Source: Vibrio xiamenensis
GTDB lineage: Bacteria; Pseudomonadota; Gammaproteobacteria; Enterobacterales; Vibrionaceae
Assembly (NCBI RefSeq): GCF_900100015.1
Contig: NZ_FNDD01000019.1
Span: 1-64,000, forward strand
Reading direction: 5' to 3'
Length of the DNA stretch: 64,000 bases
Shown: one piece after another, positions 47,769 to 57,566 of the stretch
Layout of the letters: each line of letters begins with the position of its first letter
Numbering within the stretch: the first letter of the stretch is position 1
Translations under genes and position numbers: made by a program
The notes under the pieces: model-generated
What the model saw: only the letters and a program-made list of their open reading frames with translations
Database searches by the model: none
What the model was told of the DNA's origin: nothing

Positions 47769-50700
47769 TTATTCGTGATGCGGATTCACACCGTGCTCGC
47801 TAAGTTCTGCTCGCGTGCGTGCTGCGCGCTCCTGGTCTTCAATAAACTCAGGCAGAGGCTGATGTTTTTCTGCCAGATAGCTGTAGATAACCGGTAACAC
47901 AAACAGTGTGAACAGTGTACCGATCGACAGACCCGATACGATAACCACACCAATACTAAAGCGCTGCGCTGCACCTGCGCCTGTGGCATACATCAATGGA
48001 ATCAAGCCGGCAATCATTGCCGCGGTGGTCATCAAGATTGGGCGCAGTCGAACTTTCGCCGCTTCGGTGACCGCTTCAATTCGGCTGAGTTTATTTTGTA
48101 ACTGCTCTTCTTTGGCTACCTCACAGATCAAAATACCGTGCTTGGTAATCAGACCGATTAAGGTAATCAACCCCACTTGCGAGTAGATGTTCATTGAGGC
48201 AGCGCCCCAAGCGAGCGAGATTAACGCACCGCACACCGCAAGAGGTACTGAAACCAAAATTACCAATGGATCGCGTAGCGACTCAAATTGAATCGCCAAT
48301 ACCAAGAAGATGATCGCCAGTGCTAAGCCAAAGGTGGCATATAACGCACTGCCTTCAGTGACAAATTGGCGTGATTCACCCATGTAATCATGGTTGTAAC
48401 CTTTTGGCAGTTTGGTGGCGGCAATATTCTCAAACCAATCGACCGCTGTGCCCATGGTGGTGCCCGGTGCTGGAACCGCGCCTATGGTCGCTGAGTTGAG
48501 CTGGTTAAAGTGTGGCAGTGAGCGAGGCTCAGCGATGACATCAATATGCACTAAACTACCGAGTGGCACTGCGTTGCCATTGGCTGAGCGCACATAATAC
48601 TGATTCATCGACTCAGGGTTTAAGCGCCACTTACGTTCCACTTGCGGAATAACTTCGTATGAGCGGCCATTAAGGTCAATTCGGTTAACGTAGCCATCGG
48701 CCATCATGGTGCTGAGGGTAATGCCGATATCCTGCATAGTCACGCCATAAGCGCCGGCTTTGTCTTTGTCGATGTTGATTTTCATCGTCGCCGAGTCAAA
48801 GTTCAGATCGAGGTTGGAGTAGACAAAAATCGGGTTCTTAGTCACTTCAGTCAAAATGTCGCTCGCCACAGTAAATAAGCTTTCAAAGTTATTTGGAGTG
48901 GTAATGACAAATTGCAGCGGCAGGCCGGAACCTGCACCTGGAAGCTCAGGCATTTGGAATGCCGTGATTGCCATGCCCGGGATATCTTTAACTAAGTTAC
49001 CGACGCGTTTGGTGATCTCCTTTTGGCTGGCTTCACGTTGGCTCCACGGCACCAATGAGGCGATACCAAATGCTTGGTTTGAGTTTGGAACCCCGGTAAA
49101 TGCCTGCGCATATTTCACTTCATCTTGCTGGCTGAGGATTGTGTTGACGTCGTTCATGGTGTTGGCGAGATAATCAAGGTTGGCGTTGGAGGCGCCAGTA
49201 CCCATCATCATCACCACGCCTTTATCTTCCGCTGGCGCCAGTTCGCTTGGAATGAATTTGAACATCACAGGTAAACTGACGAACACAATCACGCCAAATG
49301 CGACGATAACCGGGCGACGCTTCATGACTGCATTGAGCATACGCTCGTAGCGGTTGGTCATACGATCAAGAAAGTTATGGACGCCTTTTTCAAAACGATT
49401 TGGCGTTAACGTTTCCTTGAGCATTTTTGAACACATCATCGGAGATAGCGTCAGGGCGATAATCCCAGAAACAAACACCGCGCCAGCAAGAGTCAGGGCG
49501 AATTCTTTAAATAGTGAACCGGTGACGCCGCCCATTAAGGCAATCGGTGCGTACACCGCGCCAAGGGTCAGAGTCATTGAAATAACCGGAATGGCAATTT
49601 CTCGCGTACCTATGATTGCGGCGCGAAATGGTGTTTCGCCTTCTTTAATATGACGGTCGACGTTTTCCAAAACAACGATCGCATCGTCCACCACCAGACC
49701 GATGGCGAGTACCATTGCCAGTAGGGTCATTAAGTTCCAAGAGAAGCCCATAGCTTGCATGACCATCGCCACACCAATTAAGGACAGTGGAATGGTCACA
49801 ATCGGAATGATCACTGCGCGAATTGAGCCAAGGAATAGGGTAATGACCACCAGTACGATCAATGCCGCTTCCACAATCGTCTTGATAACTTCGTGAATCG
49901 ATTCGTTGATCGCAACTGTTGAGTCATACATGACGTTCATGTGAATGTTGCTTGGCATATTGCGTTGTAAATCTGGCAATAGCTCTAGAACATCGTGAGC
50001 AATGTTGATTGGGTTGGCGCTTGGCGCAGCGTTAACCGCAAGTACCACGGCTTCGGCGCCGTTAGCGGTGGCGCGGTAAGTATCATGGCTCTTCGCTAGC
50101 GTAACTTTGGCGATGTCACTTAGGCGCGTAATGTTGCCGCTATCTTCGGTTTTGATGACTAGATTACGTAGCTCTTCCGGTGTCGATACTTGAGTATCTG
50201 CACTGCCGTTGTAGAGCACGAATTCACCAGTAGCCTGACCGGTTGCCGATTGATAGTTGTTGGCACTCAACACGCTCATCACATCGGTTGCGGTAAGATT
50301 AAACGCGGCCATTTTGGCTGGGTCCAACCATACGCGCAGGGCGTATTGGGTACCACCGTAGACATCAATCGATGAAATGCCGTTGACCGCGTACATCTGC
50401 GGGTTGATAACACGTACGATGTAGTCGCCAATTTGGCTCGAATCGAGTTCGTTACTGGTAAAGCCAATATACATCACCGCGGTGGTTGAACCGGTTGACA
50501 TCGTCACCGTCGGATCGTCCGCTTCTTTTGGTAATTGCGAACGTACCGAGTTGGTTTTTGCCAGTACATCGGCAAGCGCACCGTTTGGATCGGTGTTGAG
50601 TTTCATGGTCGCTTTAATGGTTGAGCGACCAAGCACCGACTGCGAGGTCATGAAGTCGATGTTATCGGCTTGAGCAATGGCTTGTTCAAGCGGTTGAGTG

Positions 50701-50888
50701 ATGAACCCTTGCACCAGATCCGCGCTGGCACCATAGTAGCTGGTGGTCACCGTGATCTCGGTATTGGTCATATCCGGGTATTCGCGCACTTGCATTTTGA
50801 ACACCGCTTGCAAGCCAAGCAGAGCGATCAAAAAGCTGATCGAAATCGCCAATACCGGACGTTTGATAAACACATCTGTAAAGCGCAT
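47769..50888 (-). CDS. vexB: RND efflux pump, inner-membrane permease (VexB-like)
   Basis: A 1039-residue HAE1-type RND transporter with 12 membrane helices and two large periplasmic loops. It starts MRFTDVFIKRPVLAISISFL. The proton-relay Asp pair is present in GLVVDDAIVVLENVDRH in helix 4. The C-terminus ends in a charged His-rich tail. With VexA and an outer-membrane TolC (not in the window) it would export bile salts, detergents and drugs. Gene order next to ilvC and ubiK is that of vexRAB in V. cholerae, from memory, hence the name. Confidence 0.88.
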   Translation of the reverse strand: MRFTDVFIKRPVLAISISFLIALLGLQAVFKMQVREYPDMTNTEITVTTSYYGASADLVQGFITQPLEQAIAQADNIDFMTSQSVLGRSTIKATMKLNTDPNGALADVLAKTNSVRSQLPKEADDPTVTMSTGSTTAVMYIGFTSNELDSSQIGDYIVRVINPQMYAVNGISSIDVYGGTQYALRVWLDPAKMAAFNLTATDVMSVLSANNYQSATGQATGEFVLYNGSADTQVSTPEELRNLVIKTEDSGNITRLSDIAKVTLAKSHDTYRATANGAEAVVLAVNAAPSANPINIAHDVLELLPDLQRNMPSNIHMNVMYDSTVAINESIHEVIKTIVEAALIVLVVITLFLGSIRAVIIPIVTIPLSLIGVAMVMQAMGFSWNLMTLLAMVLAIGLVVDDAIVVLENVDRHIKEGETPFRAAIIGTREIAIPVISMTLTLGAVYAPIALMGGVTGSLFKEFALTLAGAVFVSGIIALTLSPMMCSKMLKETLTPNRFEKGVHNFLDRMTNRYERMLNAVMKRRPVIVAFGVIVFVSLPVMFKFIPSELAPAEDKGVVMMMGTGASNANLDYLANTMNDVNTILSQQDEVKYAQAFTGVPNSNQAFGIASLVPWSQREASQKEITKRVGNLVKDIPGMAITAFQMPELPGAGSGLPLQFVITTPNNFESLFTVASDILTEVTKNPIFVYSNLDLNFDSATMKINIDKDKAGAYGVTMQDIGITLSTMMADGYVNRIDLNGRSYEVIPQVERKWRLNPESMNQYYVRSANGNAVPLGSLVHIDVIAEPRSLPHFNQLNSATIGAVPAPGTTMGTAVDWFENIAATKLPKGYNHDYMGESRQFVTEGSALYATFGLALAIIFLVLAIQFESLRDPLVILVSVPLAVCGALISLAWGAASMNIYSQVGLITLIGLITKHGILICEVAKEEQLQNKLSRIEAVTEAAKVRLRPILMTTAAMIAGLIPLMYATGAGAAQRFSIGVVIVSGLSIGTLFTLFVLPVIYSYLAEKHQPLPEFIEDQERAARTRAELSEHGVNPHHE

Positions 50889-50899
50889 AGTGCCTCCAG

Positions 50900-52003
50900 T
50901 TACAGCATCGGTGTTTCAGCTGGCGTCACGGTCGCCTCGCTTTCTACCACATGCACTTTCACGCCGTTACTCAAGCGAACTTGACCTGTGGTCACCACAC
51001 GGTCACCATCTTTTACGCCATCCAGTACGTGCACGATATCTTTATTACGTTCACCCACTTTGACAACGCGCTGTTCGACACGCTCTTCACCATCTTTGTT
51101 GGTGATTACGTATACGCTGTCGCCGTAAAGGGTAAAGGTAATCGATGTTTGCGGCAGCACGATTTGATCGGTCAATTTCGGCAAAATAATGTTGGTGCGG
51201 GCAAACATACCACTGCGTAATTTGCCATCGCTGTTTGGAATATTGGCTTGAACTTGAATCAGACCACTTTGCGCATTGACTGCGGGTTCAATCGCAGAAA
51301 TGCTGCCTTTAAACGAACGGTTAGGGTAGGCATCAACTTTGATGTCCACTTCTTGGGCGATATGAATACGCGAGATTTCGGTCTGTGGCACGGTAAAGCG
51401 AATGCGCATCACGCTGGTGTCTTCAAGGCGAACAATGTCGGTACCGGCTTGCAGATATTGACCAAGGTAGACATTACGAATACCGATCATACCCGCAAAT
51501 GGGGCATTGATTTCACGGCGACTAATCGCAGCTTTCAAGCTTTCAATATCAGCCTGAAGGGACAAAAAGCTCGCTTCTGCATCGTCAAAGTCTTCTTTGG
51601 ACAGCGAACCTTTCTTATACAGACCTTGATAGCGTTTGAATTTCGCTTCGGCAGCCGGCAGGCGAGCTTGTGAGCTCTTTAAGTTGGCGCGCTCGACTGA
51701 AGTATCCAGAGCAACTAACGGCTGGCCTTTACGGACTTGGGTTCCGGATTCAAATGAGATTTTATCAATCACGCCGCTGGTTTCGTTGGCGATCATTACC
51801 CCTTGGTTCGGTTCGATAAAACCGATCGCTTCAATCACCGGTACCCAGTCGACCGATTTCGCCGTCACCTCAGTGACCGGAAAACTTTGCTCCGGCATAT
51901 TGGCGAGGTATTCGGCAATTTTCTTTTGCTTAAACATATTGAAACCAATCACGCTGCCAAACAGAAGCACCGCGATAAGTAACATCAGAAAGGTCCACTT
52001 TTT
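50900..52003 (-). CDS. vexA: RND efflux pump, periplasmic adaptor (VexA-like)
   Basis: A 367-residue membrane-fusion protein. It has an N-terminal membrane anchor (MKKWTFLMLLIAVLLFGSVIGF), a barrel-sandwich hybrid (SGVIDKISFESGTQVRKGQPLVALD...INAPFAGMIGIRNVYLGQYL), a short alpha-hairpin and beta-barrel domains. No lipobox Cys is seen. I chose the ATG at 52003; 16 residues further upstream are not adaptor-like. It lies 11 bp before vexB and 23 bp after vexR. Confidence 0.9.
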   Translation of the reverse strand, partial: KKWTFLMLLIAVLLFGSVIGFNMFKQKKIAEYLANMPEQSFPVTEVTAKSVDWVPVIEAIGFIEPNQGVMIANETSGVIDKISFESGTQVRKGQPLVALDTSVERANLKSSQARLPAAEAKFKRYQGLYKKGSLSKEDFDDAEASFLSLQADIESLKAAISRREINAPFAGMIGIRNVYLGQYLQAGTDIVRLEDTSVMRIRFTVPQTEISRIHIAQEVDIKVDAYPNRSFKGSISAIEPAVNAQSGLIQVQANIPNSDGKLRSGMFARTNIILPKLTDQIVLPQTSITFTLYGDSVYVITNKDGEERVEQRVVKVGERNKDIVHVLDGVKDGDRVVTTGQVRLSNGVKVHVVESEATVTPAETPML

Positions 52004-52026
52004 CATCGTGACACAAACTCCAGATT

Positions 52027-52605
52027 TTAATGAGTAATGATGGCATCCCAACTTGCGTTGATGATGTCGTCTATGCTGTCTTGTATTGAAAGAATGCCTT
52101 GGCGCTGCTTAGTTAACATCATCACGATGGGTGAAAAACTAAGGTGCATTAAGGTCTCGTTGTCGAGCGGTTTGATAAACCCTTGTTGCTTTCCCTGATC
52201 AAGTATTTGATGAACCTGGCTAAACAATTGCTTTTCTAGCGATTGAATAGACTTATCTCCAAGCGTTGGAAGTGATTCATATTGAGCACGATTACTAATG
52301 ACGGAGGTATTGGACTCATTCAGGTTCCAAATGTTGAGGCATATAGTACGGTGCTTTTGTTTAATTGACATGTCAGCGTCAAGGCCATGCTGTATTGCAT
52401 CGGCAATACGATGAGCGACGTGTTTGCGAACTTGCCGGAGTAAATGCTCTTTGTCCGTAAAGTAGCGATAGATAGTGCCAGCCGCGATACCAGCGCGATT
52501 GGCGACTTTTTGCATAGAAAGACCGCCAAATCCGACTTCAGCAATCAGTTTTTCGGCCGCTTCTATAATTTGAGTGTATTTTTCTGGGCTTAACGGTTTC
52601 GACAT
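52027..52605 (-). CDS. vexR: TetR/AcrR-family regulator of the efflux operon (VexR-like)
   Basis: A 192-residue TetR-family protein. It has an N-terminal helix-turn-helix (IIEAAEKLIAEVGFGGLSMQKVANRAGIAAGTIYRYFTDKEHLL) and a ligand-binding C-terminal domain. It is first in the vexR-vexA-vexB operon, behind a 30-bp palindrome that is probably its operator. The start is uncertain: the ATG at 52605 (MSKPLSPEKY) is family-like but lacks a ribosome site, while the ATG at 52635 lies inside the palindrome. Confidence 0.88.
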   Translation of the reverse strand: MSKPLSPEKYTQIIEAAEKLIAEVGFGGLSMQKVANRAGIAAGTIYRYFTDKEHLLRQVRKHVAHRIADAIQHGLDADMSIKQKHRTICLNIWNLNESNTSVISNRAQYESLPTLGDKSIQSLEKQLFSQVHQILDQGKQQGFIKPLDNETLMHLSFSPIVMMLTKQRQGILSIQDSIDDIINASWDAIITH

Positions 52606-52610
52606 AAAAA

Positions 52611-52640
52611 TATAAATGAATGAATGTTCATTCATTTATA
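52611..52640. promoter_or_regulatory. Perfect 30-bp palindrome, probable VexR operator
   Basis: Two 14-bp arms (TATAAATGAATGAA and its complement) flank a central TG. It lies just upstream of vexR and between the divergent vexR and rep genes. The TGAATGAA...TTCATTCA shape is typical of TetR/AcrR operators, which suggests autoregulation. Confidence 0.8.
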
Positions 52641-52764
52641 AACCTAGTCCAAAATTTTTGCAATCCACTTGTGCAGTAAAAGTGATGTTTATCTCGATTC
52701 GCGATTGGAATCGAGTAGCGAGGGGATTATCATTAGCAGCCTGAATAAAAGGATTGTGACTGAA

Positions 52765-54783
52765 ATGAAGTTAAACCCCAGCCAAGACGAAGCGGTAAAA
52801 TATGTATCCGGGCCTTGCCTAGTACTGGCTGGTGCCGGTTCAGGAAAAACCCGCGTGATCACGAATAAGATCGCCTATCTGGTACAACAATGTGGCTATA
52901 AAGCGCGAAATATCGCAGCCGTGACATTTACCAATAAAGCGGCGCGCGAGATGAAAGAGCGTGTCGGCCAGACGCTTGGCAAAGCCGAATCCAAAGGTTT
53001 GATGGTCTCAACCTTTCACACCCTAGGTTTGAATATCATCAAACGTGAATATAAAGCGCTTGGTTTGAAAGCGGGGTTTTCACTGTTTGACGATCAAGAC
53101 CAAATGGCGCTACTCAAAGAGCTAACCGAGAAGCAACTGGACGGTGATAAAGACCTATTGCGTCAGTTATTGAGTACCATTTCTAACTGGAAAAACGATA
53201 TGTTTAGCCCCGAGCAAGCCAAAGCGTATGCTCAGGGCGAACAGCAGCAATTGTTCGCGTTTTGTTTTGAGATGTACCAAAACCAGATGCGAGCATACAA
53301 CGCGCTCGACTTTGACGACTTGATTTTGATGCCAGTGCAACTGCTCAAGACCAACCAAGAGGTACGCGAGCGTTGGCAAAATCGCATTCGCTATCTGCTG
53401 GTGGATGAATACCAAGATACCAACACCAGTCAGTATGAACTGGTTAAGCTGTTGGTTGGGCAACGCGAACGTCTGACCGTAGTGGGTGATGACGACCAGT
53501 CTATCTATTCCTGGCGTGGCGCCAAGCCGCAAAACTTGATTTTGCTTGGCCAAGATTATCCTGGCCTGCGTTTAATTAAGCTTGAGCAAAATTACCGCTC
53601 AACCAGCCGAATTCTACGTGCGGCCAACATTTTGATTGCCAATAACCCGCACGTGTATGAAAAATCGCTGTTTTCTGAAATTCCCGACGGTGAAAAACTC
53701 AAAGTTTTGCTCGCCAAAAACGAAGAGCATGAAGCAGAGCGAATTACCGGCGAACTTATTGCACATAAGTTTTTAAATCGCACCGAATATCGCGATTATG
53801 CGGTTTTGTACCGTGGTAACCATCAGTCGCGCTTGATTGAAAAATCCTTGATGCAAAACCGTGTGCCGTACAAGTTGTCGGGTGGAACATCGTTTTTCGC
53901 CCGCGCCGAAATCAAAGACATCATGGCCTATTTGCGTATTCTGGTGAATCCAGATGACGACAATGCATTTTTGCGTATTGTGAATACGCCGCGCCGTGAA
54001 ATCGGCCCTGTTACCTTAGAAAAATTGGGCAGTTACGCCAATATGCGTGGCAAAAGCCTATTTGAGGCAAGTTTTGAAATGGGTCTTGAGCAAACGCTAG
54101 GTGGACGCGGGTTAGAAAACCTGCGCCGATTCACTCAGTGGTTAGTTAAAGTGAGTGATGAAGCTGAGCGAGGCGATACCGTTTCGGCGGTGCGCTCGTT
54201 AGTGCGTGATATCCATTATGAAGATTGGCTGTACGAAACCTCTTCAAGTCCGAAAGCGGCGGAAATGCGCATGAAGAACGTTTCGGACTTGTATTCATGG
54301 ATCGTCGCTGACTTGGAAGGCGATAACTACGACCAGGAAGAGAAGACCCTCAAAGAGGTGGTTCAGCGTCTCACGCTGCGTGACATGATGGAGCGCGGTG
54401 AAGAAGACGATGATACCGATGCAGTGCAGTTAATGACGCTACACGCGTCCAAAGGTCTTGAATTTCCTTACGTATATCTGATGGGCGCGGAAGAGGGCAT
54501 TTTGCCGCACCAAACCAGCATTGATGAAGATAATGTCGAAGAAGAACGCCGCTTGATGTATGTGGGGATTACTCGTGCCCAGCGGGAACTCACTTTTACG
54601 ATGTGTAAAGAGCGCCGCCAGTTTGGCGAGCTTATCAAGCCAACGCAAAGTCGTTTTTTGGACGAATTGCCTTTTGATGATGTGGAGTGGGAACAGACCA
54701 AGAAACCGGTGACGCAGGAAGAGCGTATGGCTAAAGGCCAAGCGCATATTGCGAATATCCGCGCCATGTTCAATAAGAAATAA
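52765..54783 (+). CDS. rep: ATP-dependent DNA helicase Rep
   Basis: A 672-residue SF1A helicase that clears proteins ahead of the replication fork. Motifs: Q-motif [11 protein letters not shown], Walker [13 protein letters not shown], motif [10 protein letters not shown], motif [16 protein letters not shown] and motif [14 protein letters not shown] and [11 protein letters not shown]. The ATG at 52765 starts directly at the conserved N-terminus. The C-terminal PriC/DnaB-interacting tail is present ([11 protein letters not shown]). Confidence 0.96.
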   Translation: MKLNPSQDEAVKYVSGPCLVLAGAGSGKTRVITNKIAYLVQQCGYKARNIAAVTFTNKAAREMKERVGQTLGKAESKGLMVSTFHTLGLNIIKREYKALGLKAGFSLFDDQDQMALLKELTEKQLDGDKDLLRQLLSTISNWKNDMFSPEQAKAYAQGEQQQLFAFCFEMYQNQMRAYNALDFDDLILMPVQLLKTNQEVRERWQNRIRYLLVDEYQDTNTSQYELVKLLVGQRERLTVVGDDDQSIYSWRGAKPQNLILLGQDYPGLRLIKLEQNYRSTSRILRAANILIANNPHVYEKSLFSEIPDGEKLKVLLAKNEEHEAERITGELIAHKFLNRTEYRDYAVLYRGNHQSRLIEKSLMQNRVPYKLSGGTSFFARAEIKDIMAYLRILVNPDDDNAFLRIVNTPRREIGPVTLEKLGSYANMRGKSLFEASFEMGLEQTLGGRGLENLRRFTQWLVKVSDEAERGDTVSAVRSLVRDIHYEDWLYETSSSPKAAEMRMKNVSDLYSWIVADLEGDNYDQEEKTLKEVVQRLTLRDMMERGEEDDDTDAVQLMTLHASKGLEFPYVYLMGAEEGILPHQTSIDEDNVEEERRLMYVGITRAQRELTFTMCKERRQFGELIKPTQSRFLDELPFDDVEWEQTKKPVTQEERMAKGQAHIANIRAMFNKK

Positions 54784-54804
54784 TCATTAGCGCTGCGAAA
54801 AACA

Positions 54805-54834
54805 AAAAAGCTGGCGACTCTACGCCAGCTTTTT
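54805..54834. terminator. Bidirectional terminator between rep and cytochrome c5 gene
   Basis: A 12-bp stem AAAAAGCTGGCG / CGCCAGCTTTTT with loop ACTCTA lies between convergent genes. Confidence 0.93.
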
Positions 54835-54859
54835 ATTGTCTGAATGGCTATAACGGGTA

Positions 54860-55270
54860 CTACAAACCTTCAATCATATGGTCGATGGCCGCGACGATTT
54901 CATCATCTGAGCAGTCCATACAGGTGCCGCGTGGTGGCATGGCATTGAAGCCATTGATAGCGTGATCTTTAAGGACATCTTTGCCTTTAGCAATGCGCGG
55001 CGCCCAGTTATCCGCATTGCCTTTGATTGGCGCGCCACTGACTCCAGAGCCGTGACAAGCAATACAGAAAGTACCGTAAACTGTTGCTCCATCGCGAGGG
55101 CCGCTCGGCGCTTTAGCGGCAACAGGTTCGCTACCCGCCAAATAAACATCACCCACTGGTTTAATTCGTTCAGCGATATCATCATACTGCTGCTGGGTGA
55201 TCGTGGCGGCCACTGAAGAAAAACTCAGTGACGCGAGAGCGACGTACAAGATTGATCGAAACATAGACAT
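54860..55270 (-). CDS. Cytochrome c5, periplasmic mono-heme
   Basis: 136 residues from the ATG at 55270 (MSMFRSILYVALASLSFSSVAAT), which gives a clean signal peptide ending AA-T. It has one heme motif CIACH, the Met ligand region GFNAMPPRG and the extra Cys pair CMDC, a disulfide typical of cytochrome c5. It is a periplasmic electron carrier that partners cytochrome c4-type chains. Confidence 0.92.
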   Translation of the reverse strand: MSMFRSILYVALASLSFSSVAATITQQQYDDIAERIKPVGDVYLAGSEPVAAKAPSGPRDGATVYGTFCIACHGSGVSGAPIKGNADNWAPRIAKGKDVLKDHAINGFNAMPPRGTCMDCSDDEIVAAIDHMIEGL

Positions 55271-55519
55271 TAAGCTCACTTCCATTGCTATAGATATAGA
55301 TAAGTTGGGGCTTATCTTCATTATTAGAGTATCGGAACTGATCAGCAGTTAGATCAACTGTTAAATCAATGTAAATAATGGGTGATTATATCCCGTTAAC
55401 TTATGCTCATAAACAACAAGTTATTCTCTACAAGGGGTAGGTCACATGAGAAATTGGTTGTTTACACGCGTTAATTGCCCAAAAAGGCGTCAAACGACAA
55501 AAAAAAGTTGAAAAAGTAC

Positions 55520-55548
55520 TAGACGATGAATTGGGATCTACGTATTAT
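55520..55548 (+). promoter_or_regulatory. Predicted promoter of the tRNA operon
   Basis: TAGACG (55520-55525), a 17-bp spacer and TATTAT (55543-55548), then a GC-rich discriminator (CCGCCG). An A-rich UP-like stretch precedes it. This layout is usual for stringently controlled stable-RNA promoters. The DNA from 55271 to here has no gene. Confidence 0.6.
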
Positions 55549-55569
55549 TCCACTCCGCCGATAGGGCAT

Positions 55570-55646
<77 letters not shown>

Positions 55647-55681
55647 ATTCATCCGGAAGGCTTTATCGGTAGGAAAACAGT

Positions 55682-55758
55682 GGTGGCTATAGCTCAGTCG
55701 GTAGAGCCCCGGATTGTGATTCCGGTTGTCGCGAGTTCAAGTCTCGTTAGCCACCCCA
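55682..55758 (+). tRNA. tRNA-His (GTG), copy 1
   Basis: Contains the extra 5' G (G-1) opposite C73 that is diagnostic of tRNA-His, anticodon GTG in loop TTGTGAT, and encoded CCA. It differs from copy 2 at a few D-arm and T-arm bases. Confidence 0.96.
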
Positions 55759-55812
55759 TTATTTAGGTAACTTCGGTTCCCTGCTTTGAACTTGTTCGAG
55801 GCGAAATTAAAT

Positions 55813-55881
55813 CGGTGAATAGCGTGGTTTGATGGCGCATCCCGATTTTGGAATAAGCGGACCAGAGGGTGACCCTCTGAG
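55813..55881 (+). pseudogene. Broken tRNA-Pro copy with hairpin insertion
   Basis: The first 28 nt (CGGTGAATAGCG...GCGCATC) match the intact tRNA-Pro genes. The anticodon region is then disrupted (CCGATTTTGGAATAAGCGGACCAGAGGGT), and GACCCTCTG follows, giving a perfect hairpin CAGAGGG-TGA-CCCTCTG (55863-55879). The T arm and 3' acceptor are lost. An intact tRNA-Pro follows within 30 bp. Confidence 0.8.
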
Positions 55882-55907
55882 CGATGTTCCAGTCAAAAGA
55901 TTTAGTT

Positions 55908-55984
<77 letters not shown>

Positions 55985-56044
55985 CTTTTTGATTCTTCCG
56001 TTAAAATACGAAAGAATAACAACTTAAATGTTGTAATGAATTAT

Positions 56045-56121
56045 GGTGGCTATAGCTCAGTTGGTAGAGTCCCGGATTGTGATTCCGGTTGTCGCGAGTT
56101 CAAGCCTCGTTAGCCACCCCA
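56045..56121 (+). tRNA. tRNA-His (GTG), copy 2
   Basis: A full cloverleaf with the extra G at position -1, anticodon GTG and encoded CCA. The flanking sequences (TTTAGGTA...CCCTGCTTTG...GCGAAATTAA) repeat those after copy 1, showing a His-Pro tandem duplication. Confidence 0.96.
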
Positions 56122-56172
56122 TTCTTTAGGTAGTGTTAACTCCCTGCTTTGCAATACAAAGCGAAATTAAGT

Positions 56173-56703
<531 letters not shown>

Positions 56704-56710
56704 ATCCTTC

Positions 56711-57566
56711 CTTATCGCCCATCGATTACCCAAGTATTGGTTTGCCATTCATTACGTATTTTGAACCATTGATTCTTTTATTCAGCAAATGGCTTTTGCG
56801 GTTAGCGAACTTGGTTATGCCACGGTGTTTGGTGGCTAGGTTGGTCTGGTTGTGAACTATTTTTCTATATTATAAACAGTTAGTTACTTGTATATTTCCA
56901 ATGTAGTATGAAGTAAAAGGATCATCGAGTATCTGCTGTAAACCTTAGTGGAGAGATCATGCTCAAAGCCGAATAATCGGCTGTTTTGGCACATTACAGA
57001 CGGTATTTTCGTGCTGTTTATTGCAAAAATATGTCGATATATTGAGTTTTAATTCATTAATTTTGAACTAATCCCTCGCTTTATGGTGCATTTACCACCG
57101 TAGCAAATAAAAACCGCTACCTTTTGTAATCTATAAGTTTAATTTATTAATTTAGAGTTTTATGCTGGAATTTGGCTTTGTTTTTGGTTTTTAATTTCAA
57201 TGAATTGCTTTACATTTGCTCATTTGTTTTATAGTTGTTAATTTTGGAATTTAAATTTTCTATGGGTTTTTATTCTGAATAGGAAAAATAAAAACTCAGC
57301 TTATGTTGCTGTGATGCTTTTGCACATGGATATTGTGCGACATGCCATAAAAAGGTGCTTGTGATGTTTTATTCACTATTTGAGCATTGTGATTCGAATA
57401 TGCTGCTTTATATCTGCTTGAACTCGACTTTTTATACTCTGTTTGTTGCTTTTTAGTGAAATATTTGCCAGATTGATGGGCTAGTAGATTGCCAGAGTTT
57501 TATGCTGGTACGAATGGATTCAACTTTCAGACAGGGCAAAAGTGCCGCAGTTGTAGAGGTCTGGTA
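56711..57566. other. Gene-free, AT-rich region before the peptide transporter operon
   Basis: About 850 bp without a supportable gene; from about 56860 on it is strongly AT-rich. TTTACA and TATAGT (about 57211-57237, 15-bp spacer) could be a promoter. No riboswitch, tRNA or recognisable gene remnant was seen. It probably holds the long regulatory leader of the operon and is the kind of DNA bound by H-NS. Confidence 0.5.
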
